A stretch of 8,926 nt of DNA from JBBQTQ01 sp038213135 (GTDB lineage Bacteria; Actinomycetota; Thermoleophilia; Gaiellales; Gaiellaceae): positions 1 to 8,926 of the forward strand of contig JBBQTQ010000095.1 in the NCBI GenBank assembly GCA_038213135.1. The letters run 5' to 3'. The position numbers were made by a program, and so were the translations under genes. The stretch's first letter is position 1; every line of letters starts with the position of its first letter. This document shows positions 4,790 to 8,926 of this stretch, in pieces. Under the pieces are notes generated by a model. That model saw only the letters and a program-made list of their open reading frames with translations, had not been told where the DNA came from and did no database searches.

Positions 4790-6520
4790 TTAGTCTCGCC
4801 AGCGGTTCGTAATCGGGGTGCGGCGGTCGCGGCCGAATGCTTTCGGCCGCAGCTTCACTCCGGGCGGCGCCTGGCGGCGCTTGTACTCGGCTCGGTCGAT
4901 CATCGCGATCGCGCGCTCGATGATGTCCGGGTCGAAGCCGTCGGAGGAGAGCTCCTCGCGGGAGCGGTCGTTCTCCACGTACTCCTCGAGCACACGGTCG
5001 AGCTCGGCGTAGGGCGGGAGCGAGTCCTCGTCGAGCTGGTCGGCGCGGAGCTCGGCGCTCGGAGCGCGGTCGATGATCGTCTGGGGGATCAGCTCGCGGC
5101 CGGCGCGCTCGTTCAGGTGACGCGCGAGTCGGAACACGTCCGTCTTGAAGACGTCCTTGATCAGCGCGAAGCCGCCGGCCATGTCCCCGTAGAGCGTGGC
5201 GTAGCCGACCGAGAGCTCGGACTTGTTTCCGGTAGCGACGAGCAGCCAGCCGAACTTGTTCGACAGCGCCATCAGGAGCACGCCTCGCGCCCGGGCCTGC
5301 AGGTTCTCTTCGGTCAGGTCGCGCTCGCGGCCCGTGAAGCACTCCGCGAGCGCCTCGCAGAAGCCGTCGAAGACCGGGTCGATCGGGAGTTCGCGGAAGT
5401 CGGTGGCGAGCGCCTCCGCCAGCCGCCGCGCGTCGGTGCGGGTCGCTTCCGAGCTGAAGCGGCTCGGCATCGAGACGCAGTGCACGCGGTCGGCACCGAG
5501 CGCCTCGACGGCGAGCGCCGCCGTCAGCGCGGAGTCGATCCCGCCGGAGACTCCGACAACGGCCTCGCGGAAGCCGTTCTTCTCCAGGTAGTCGTGGAGG
5601 CCGAGCTCGAGCGCGAGCCGCATGGACTCCAACTCACCCTCTGGCTGCGCCAGAGTCGAGGGACAGGCCCTGCGGGCCTGTCCCTCACCCGACCTACTTG
5701 GGTCAGGAAGCTCCACGACTGCTGCCACGGGCAGCTTCTCGCGCTCGCGCGCAAGCGCCCGAGGGCGCACGTCGCTCAGGCGCCGCGCGATTGCCTCCGA
5801 CGGCTCGACGTCCACGACGAGCAGCGCCTCCTCGAAGCCGGGCGCGCGGGCGAGCACCGTCCCCTCGTCGTCGATGACCACGGAATGACCGTCGAAGACG
5901 AGCTCGTCCTGGCCGCCGACGGCGTTGACGAACGCGACGAAGCAGGAGTTGTCGCGCGCGCGCACAATGAGCATCTCCTCGCGCTCGCGGTCCTTGCCGA
6001 CGTGGAACGGCGAGGCAGAGATGTTCGTGATCAGCGTGGCGCCGGCGAGCGCGAGGTCGGTCGCCGGCGGGCCGGGCTGCCAGAGGTCCTCGCAGACCGT
6101 CGGGCCGATCAGCGTCTCGCCGTGCCGCAGCAGCAGCAGGTCACGGCCTGCGGCGAAGTAGCGATCCTCGTCGAAGACGCCGTAGTTCGGCAGGAAGCGC
6201 TTCCGATAGACCGCCCTCAGCTCGCCGTCCGCGCAGACCGCGCACGCGTTGTGGAGGTCACGGTCGAGCAGCGGCACGCCGACGAAAGCAATGATCCCTG
6301 TGGTCGCCGCCGCGATCAGGTCGAGCGACCTGCGCGCCTCCCGGATGAACGCCGGCCGCAGAAGCAGATCCTCCGGCGGGTAGCCCGTGACGGCGAGCTC
6401 CGGAAAGAGGACGAGATCGGCTCTGATCCCGCGCGCCTCGTCGAGGCGGCCGAGGATGCGCTCGCGGTTCCCGCTGAGGTCGCCGACGACGGTGTTGATC
6501 TGGGCCAGTGCCAGGCGCAT
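4790..6520 (-). CDS. nadE: Glutamine-dependent NAD+ synthetase
   Basis: This catalyses the last step of NAD+ synthesis: deamido-NAD+ plus ATP and glutamine-derived ammonia. The protein has 576 residues and two domains. The N-terminal nitrilase-type glutaminase has the triad Glu41 (FPELAVTGYPPED), Lys107 (YRKRFLPNYGVFDE) and Cys143 (TVCEDLW). The C-terminal synthetase has the ATP PP-loop SGGIDS at 325-330, and further on LVATGNKSELSVGYATLYGD and the K-D-V-F-K-T segment. Everything needed for activity is present. The ATG at 6520 has AAGG 8 bases upstream and matches the family N-terminus (MRLALAQIN); the frame stays open farther upstream but overlaps the divergent gene. The linker around residues 275-297 contains an unusual 17-codon stretch encoded by a double palindrome (see the repeat at 5633-5690). 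It is a single-gene unit, divergent from scoA and convergent with the glycosylase gene. Confidence 0.96.
   Translation of the reverse strand: MRLALAQINTVVGDLSGNRERILGRLDEARGIRADLVLFPELAVTGYPPEDLLLRPAFIREARRSLDLIAAATTGIIAFVGVPLLDRDLHNACAVCADGELRAVYRKRFLPNYGVFDEDRYFAAGRDLLLLRHGETLIGPTVCEDLWQPGPPATDLALAGATLITNISASPFHVGKDREREEMLIVRARDNSCFVAFVNAVGGQDELVFDGHSVVIDDEGTVLARAPGFEEALLVVDVEPSEAIARRLSDVRPRALAREREKLPVAAVVELPDPSRSGEGQARRACPSTLAQPEGELESMRLALELGLHDYLEKNGFREAVVGVSGGIDSALTAALAVEALGADRVHCVSMPSRFSSEATRTDARRLAEALATDFRELPIDPVFDGFCEALAECFTGRERDLTEENLQARARGVLLMALSNKFGWLLVATGNKSELSVGYATLYGDMAGGFALIKDVFKTDVFRLARHLNERAGRELIPQTIIDRAPSAELRADQLDEDSLPPYAELDRVLEEYVENDRSREELSSDGFDPDIIERAIAMIDRAEYKRRQAPPGVKLRPKAFGRDRRTPITNRWRD
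5633..5690 (-). repeat. Palindromic element in frame within the nadE linker, bounded by 7-bp direct repeats
   Basis: Two perfect hairpins lie side by side: 5639-5655 (7-bp stem CTCTGGC / GCCAGAG, loop TGC) and 5658-5686 (13-bp stem GAGGGACAGGCCC / GGGCCTGTCCCTC, loop TGC). CTCACCC stands at both ends, 5633-5639 and 5684-5690. The repeat-to-repeat distance is 51 bases, exactly 17 codons, so removing one unit keeps the frame. The removed product would be a shorter linker reading SRSGELESM, with Gly-Glu encoded at both borders. In ordinary two-domain NadE proteins I recall the linker being about that short. The encoded stretch GQARRACPSTLAQPE has no family counterpart I know. It resembles a small REP- or MITE-like insertion with a target duplication; tandem slippage is the alternative. 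Confidence 0.6.
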
Positions 6521-6577
6521 AGTTTTCGCCTTACAGTCTAAAACTTTCGTCTCGCGGGGCCGGACTAGACCAAAGTT
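6521..6577. promoter_or_regulatory. Divergent nadE / scoA promoter region
   Basis: These 57 bases separate two divergent genes and are locally AT-rich compared with the window. On the minus strand AAGG (6529-6532) is the likely ribosome site of nadE, and TAGACT about 20 bases before its ATG fits a loose TAnnnT -10 box. On the plus strand TACAGT (6532-6537) or TAAAAC (6539-6544) could serve scoA, which has no clear Shine-Dalgarno. AGTTTT (6521-6526) pairs with AAAACT (6540-6545), and AACTTT (6542-6547) pairs with AAAGTT (6572-6577), so overlapping dyads that could be an operator are present. No well-formed -35 is seen. Confidence 0.4.
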
Positions 6578-7285
6578 ATGATCGCGGGCGTGATCGACAA
6601 GGTCGTCGGCTCCGCCGATCAGGCCGTGGCCGACGTGTTCGACGGCGCGACGCTCGTCGTCGGTGGCTTTGGTCTCTGCGGCATCCCCGAGAACCTGATC
6701 GCCGCGCTCGGGCGGCGCGGCATCGGCGACCTGACCGTGGTCTCGAACAACTGCGGCGTCGACGACTGGGGCCTGGGACTGCTGCTCCGGGAGAGGCGGA
6801 TCCGGAAGATGGTCTCGTCGTACGTCGGTGAGAACGCAGAGTTCGAACGCCAGTTCCTGAGTGGCGAGCTCGAGGTGGAGCTCGTTCCCCAAGGCACGCT
6901 GGCGGAGAAGATGCGGGCCGGCGGTGCCGGCATTCCGGCATTTTTCACGCCGACGGGAGCGGGAACGCTCGTCGCCGAGGGGAAGGAGACGCGCGCCTAC
7001 GGAGGGCGCGAGTGCGTGCTCGAAGAGAGCATCGTCGGCGATTTCTCGCTTGTCGCAGCCTGGAAGGGAGACCGCTTCGGCAACCTGGTCTACCGCCGCT
7101 CGGCGCGGAACTTCAATCCGGTCGCCGCGACCGCCGGACGAGTGTGCCTGGCCGAGGTCGAGCAGCTCGTCGAGCCGGACGAGCTCGATCCCGAGTCCAT
7201 CCACACCCCCGGTATCTATGTCGACCGTCTGGTAATCGCCCCCCGCGAGAAGCGGATCGAGCGGCGCACGGTCAGGGAGAGCTGA
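6578..7285 (+). CDS. scoA: Succinyl-CoA:3-ketoacid CoA-transferase, subunit A
   Basis: Subunit A of the enzyme that moves CoA from succinyl-CoA to acetoacetate, feeding ketone bodies and short 3-oxoacids into central metabolism. The 235 residues align along their length with the N-terminal half of the animal SCOT protein: GGFGLCGIPENLI (29-41), SNNCGVDDWGLGLLL (56-70), then MVSSYVGENAEFERQ, a G-E-L-E-V-E-L-x-P-Q-G-T-L segment, GIPAFFTPTG and SARNFNP. The tail YVDRLVIAPREKRIERRTVR is also typical. The ATG at 6578 fits the family N-terminus, although a GTG at 6590 is possible and neither has a strong ribosome site. The partner subunit starts 2 bases after the stop. A 3-oxoadipate transferase (PcaI) is the main alternative, but the similarity to SCOT and the absence of aromatic-degradation genes nearby favour SCOT. 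Confidence 0.93.
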   Translation: MIAGVIDKVVGSADQAVADVFDGATLVVGGFGLCGIPENLIAALGRRGIGDLTVVSNNCGVDDWGLGLLLRERRIRKMVSSYVGENAEFERQFLSGELEVELVPQGTLAEKMRAGGAGIPAFFTPTGAGTLVAEGKETRAYGGRECVLEESIVGDFSLVAAWKGDRFGNLVYRRSARNFNPVAATAGRVCLAEVEQLVEPDELDPESIHTPGIYVDRLVIAPREKRIERRTVRES

Positions 7286-7287
7286 CG

Positions 7288-7938
7288 GTGGCACTCGACC
7301 GGGACGGGATCATTCGCCGGGCGGCGCAGGAGATCCACGACGGCGACTACGTCAATCTCGGGATCGGCATGCCGACGCTCGTCGCCAACGTCATTCCCGA
7401 CGACGTCGAGGTCGTGCTCCAGTCCGAGAACGGGATCCTCGGCCTGGGGCCCTACCCCACGGAGGAGGAGGTCGATCCGGACCTCATCAACGCCGGCAAG
7501 GAGCTTGTGACCCTCATGCCAGGGGCCTCGTTCTTCTCCTCCGCAGACTCGTTCGCGATGATCCGCGGCGGCCACATCGACGTCTCGATCCTCGGTGCGA
7601 TGCAGGTCGACCAGGAGGGCTCGATCGCGAACTACATGATCCCCGGCAAGATGGTGAAGGGCATGGGTGGTGCGATGGACCTCGTCGCCGCTGCAAAGCG
7701 CCTCATCGTCGCGATGGAGCACGTCGCACGCAACGGCGAGCAGAAGATCCTCGAGCGCTGCACGCTGCCGCTGACCGGGAAGCACTGCGTCGACAGGATC
7801 ATCACCGACCTCTGCGTCTTGGACGTCCTGCCCGAGGCCGCCGGCCTGAAGCTCGTCGAGCTCGCACCGGGCGTGTCGCTCGACGAGGTCCGGCAGAAGA
7901 CGGGAGCCGCATTCGAGGTCGCGCCAGGGCTCGGCTGA
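7288..7938 (+). CDS. scoB: Succinyl-CoA:3-ketoacid CoA-transferase, subunit B
   Basis: The catalytic beta subunit, 216 residues, matching the C-terminal half of SCOT. Glu47 in LQSENGILGLGPY is the residue that forms the covalent glutamyl-CoA intermediate. NLGIGMPTL (23-31), PGASFFSSADSFAMIRGGH, the LGAMQVD segment, MIPGKMVKGMGGAMDL and LPLTGKHCVDRIITD are conserved family stretches, so the enzyme should be active. The start is a GTG at 7288 with GGGAGA 7 bases upstream, 2 bases after the subunit A stop. The frame is open farther upstream, but that part overlaps scoA and is not family-like. It should assemble with subunit A as a heterodimer or heterotetramer in the cytoplasm. Regulation probably comes from the divergent region upstream of scoA. 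Confidence 0.95.
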   Translation: MALDRDGIIRRAAQEIHDGDYVNLGIGMPTLVANVIPDDVEVVLQSENGILGLGPYPTEEEVDPDLINAGKELVTLMPGASFFSSADSFAMIRGGHIDVSILGAMQVDQEGSIANYMIPGKMVKGMGGAMDLVAAAKRLIVAMEHVARNGEQKILERCTLPLTGKHCVDRIITDLCVLDVLPEAAGLKLVELAPGVSLDEVRQKTGAAFEVAPGLG

Positions 7939-7975
7939 GAGACGGACCAAACTGCTAAGTTAGTGGGCGCTAACC
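7939..7975 (+). promoter_or_regulatory. Operator-like dyads and putative promoter before the transporter gene
   Basis: The 37-base gap holds CTAAGTTAG (7955-7963), itself a 9-bp palindrome, and GTTAG (7959-7963), which pairs with CTAAC (7970-7974) across 6 bases. These AT-rich dyads stand out from the GC-rich surroundings and resemble sites for TetR- or MarR-type repressors, which commonly control DHA2 efflux pumps. TAAGTT within it fits a TAnnnT -10 box; transcription would then begin only a few bases before the GTG at 7976, giving a short or leaderless message, in keeping with the absence of a Shine-Dalgarno. No repressor gene lies inside the window. Confidence 0.4.
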
Positions 7976-8926
7976 GTGCGTGCCCGCCTCTTCACCGCCG
8001 AGAACCGCAAGTGGTGGACGCTCGTCGCCGTCTCGGTGGGGATGTTCATGATCATGCTCGACAACACGGTCGTGAACGTCGCGCTGCCCTCGATCGCGGG
8101 CTCCCTGCACATCGGCCAGCGCGAGCTCGAGTGGATCGTCGTCGGCTATGTGCTCAGCTTCGCCACCTTCATGCTCACCGGCGGCAAGCTCGCCGATCGC
8201 TACGGCCGGCGGAAGCTGTTCATGCTCGGCCTCGCCATCTTCACGCTTTCGTCGCTCGCGTGCGGGCTGGCGCCGAGCGCAAACTTCCTGATCGGCGCGC
8301 GCGTCGTCCAGGGCGTCGGCGCCGCGATCATGAACCCAGCGACGCTCGGGATCATCACGGCGACGTTCCCCCCGCGACAGCGCGGGATGGCGATCGGGAT
8401 CTGGGCCGGCACCTCCGCGATGGCGCTCGCGATCGGCCCGCTGGCCGGCGGCCTCCTGACCGAGCACCTGAACTGGAGCTGGATCTTCTTCGTGAACCTG
8501 CCGGTCGGCGCCCTCGGGTTGATCGCGACGCCGCTCTTCGTCGACGAGTCGCGCGACACCTCGCACGAGCAACGGCTCGATCTGCCGGGGCTCGCCAGCT
8601 CCGGGATCGGCCTCTTCGCGCTGACCTACGCGCTGATCGAGTCGAGGGCGAAAGGCTGGGGGTCGCCCGAGATCCTCACGCTGCTCGTCGTCGCGGTGAT
8701 CGCGCTCGTCGTCTTCGTGCAGCTCGAACGCCACCAGCGCCTGCCGATGCTCGACCTCTCGCTCTTTCGGCAGAAGACGTTTACCGGCGCGAACGTGTCG
8801 TTGTTCCTCGTCTCGATGGCGATGTTCGGGATCTTCTTCTTCAACTCGATCTTTATCCAGAAGGTGCTCCATTTCAGCCCGGTGAAGACCGGCGCGACCT
8901 TCCTGCCGATGACCGTCCTGATCGTG
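7976..8926 (+). CDS. MFS drug-efflux transporter of the DHA2 (EmrB/QacA) type, N-terminal part
   Basis: Inner-membrane proton-driven antiporter of the 14-helix drug:H+ family; 317 codons are present and the frame is open at the right edge (full members have about 450-550 residues). Hallmarks in order: motif D1 LDNTVVNVALP (28-38) with Asp29 in the first helix, motif A GGKLADRYGRRK (69-80) in the first cytoplasmic loop, motif B RVVQGVGAA (109-117), the antiporter motif C in GIWAGTSAMALAIGPLAGGLL (142-161 region), and WSWIFFVNLPVG (167-178), which is typical of DHA2. Further hydrophobic segments follow. The GTG at 7976 is chosen because the first helix starts soon after a short basic N-terminus (RARLFTAENRK). 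The substrates cannot be predicted. The C-terminus lies outside the window. Confidence 0.92.
   Translation, partial: MRARLFTAENRKWWTLVAVSVGMFMIMLDNTVVNVALPSIAGSLHIGQRELEWIVVGYVLSFATFMLTGGKLADRYGRRKLFMLGLAIFTLSSLACGLAPSANFLIGARVVQGVGAAIMNPATLGIITATFPPRQRGMAIGIWAGTSAMALAIGPLAGGLLTEHLNWSWIFFVNLPVGALGLIATPLFVDESRDTSHEQRLDLPGLASSGIGLFALTYALIESRAKGWGSPEILTLLVVAVIALVVFVQLERHQRLPMLDLSLFRQKTFTGANVSLFLVSMAMFGIFFFNSIFIQKVLHFSPVKTGATFLPMTVLIV

Noticed and set aside
4695..4791. A CRISPR-like or tandem repeat array in the hairpin-rich intergenic region
   Set aside because: The repeats are not identical, have no regular spacers, and no cas genes are present; paired palindromes explain them better.
5721..5735. 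A third small hairpin GCTGCC/GGCAGC near the nadE linker palindromes
   Set aside because: The 6-bp stem lies in codons for LPVAAV of the linker-proximal region and is not bounded by the direct repeats; likely chance in GC-rich coding DNA.
5117..6541. A 474-codon open frame on the plus strand, antisense to nadE
   Set aside because: Shadow of a GC-rich gene; the complementary strand encodes a complete NAD+ synthetase with all catalytic residues.
6521..7294. Upstream in-frame extension of nadE to about 834 codons
   Set aside because: It would run antisense through scoA and adds residues with no nitrilase-family similarity; the ATG at 6520 has a ribosome site and matches family starts.
7970..8872. 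A 300-codon open frame on the minus strand under the transporter
   Set aside because: Composition is His/Glu/Arg/Asp-rich without hydrophobic core or motif; the plus strand shows clear DHA2 motifs.

Overview
The window is uniformly GC-rich, and its genes end most codons in G or C. Most starts are GTG or ATG, and the genes are closely packed. Together with the protein content this suggests a high-GC actinobacterium. The class Thermoleophilia (Gaiellales or Solirubrobacterales relatives) is my best guess from the style of the proteins; no rRNA or other marker gene is present to prove it.

Layout. (a) 1-141: the right end of an IS3-family insertion sequence, with the last 34 codons of its transposase and its terminal sequence. 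(b) 139-3796, minus strand: a tight four-gene run, transcribed from right to left, of a PLP-dependent class V aminotransferase, an atypical SDR epimerase/reductase, an M16 zinc peptidase and a SAM methyltransferase. The junctions are a 4-bp overlap, a 1-bp gap and a 7-bp gap, so this looks like one transcription unit. The IS end cuts off the methyltransferase. (c) 3797-3843: a short divergent promoter region with two copies of an 11-bp repeat. (d) 3844-4687, plus strand: a 64-residue protein of unknown function, then a Mug/TDG-type DNA glycosylase. (e) 4688-4789: a convergent intergenic region filled with hairpins. (f) 4790-6520, minus strand: glutamine-dependent NAD+ synthetase. Its interdomain linker carries what looks like a 51-bp in-frame palindromic insertion bounded by 7-bp direct repeats. 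(g) 6521-6577: a divergent promoter region. (h) 6578-7938, plus strand: the two subunits of succinyl-CoA:3-ketoacid CoA-transferase, 2 bp apart. (i) 7939-7975: a regulatory-looking gap with a dyad. (j) 7976-8926, plus strand: the N-terminal part of a DHA2-type drug-efflux transporter that runs off the window.

How the genes fit together. Most are ordinary housekeeping or metabolic functions: NAD+ synthesis, ketone-body/acetoacetate activation, base-excision repair and efflux. The aminotransferase-epimerase-peptidase-methyltransferase cluster does not match a pathway I can name. No stretch longer than about 110 bases lacks a gene. I see no tRNA, rRNA, CRISPR array, toxin-antitoxin or defence system. 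The most interesting signal is the palindromic material in and beside the NAD+ synthetase gene; I see no clear multi-gene novel system.
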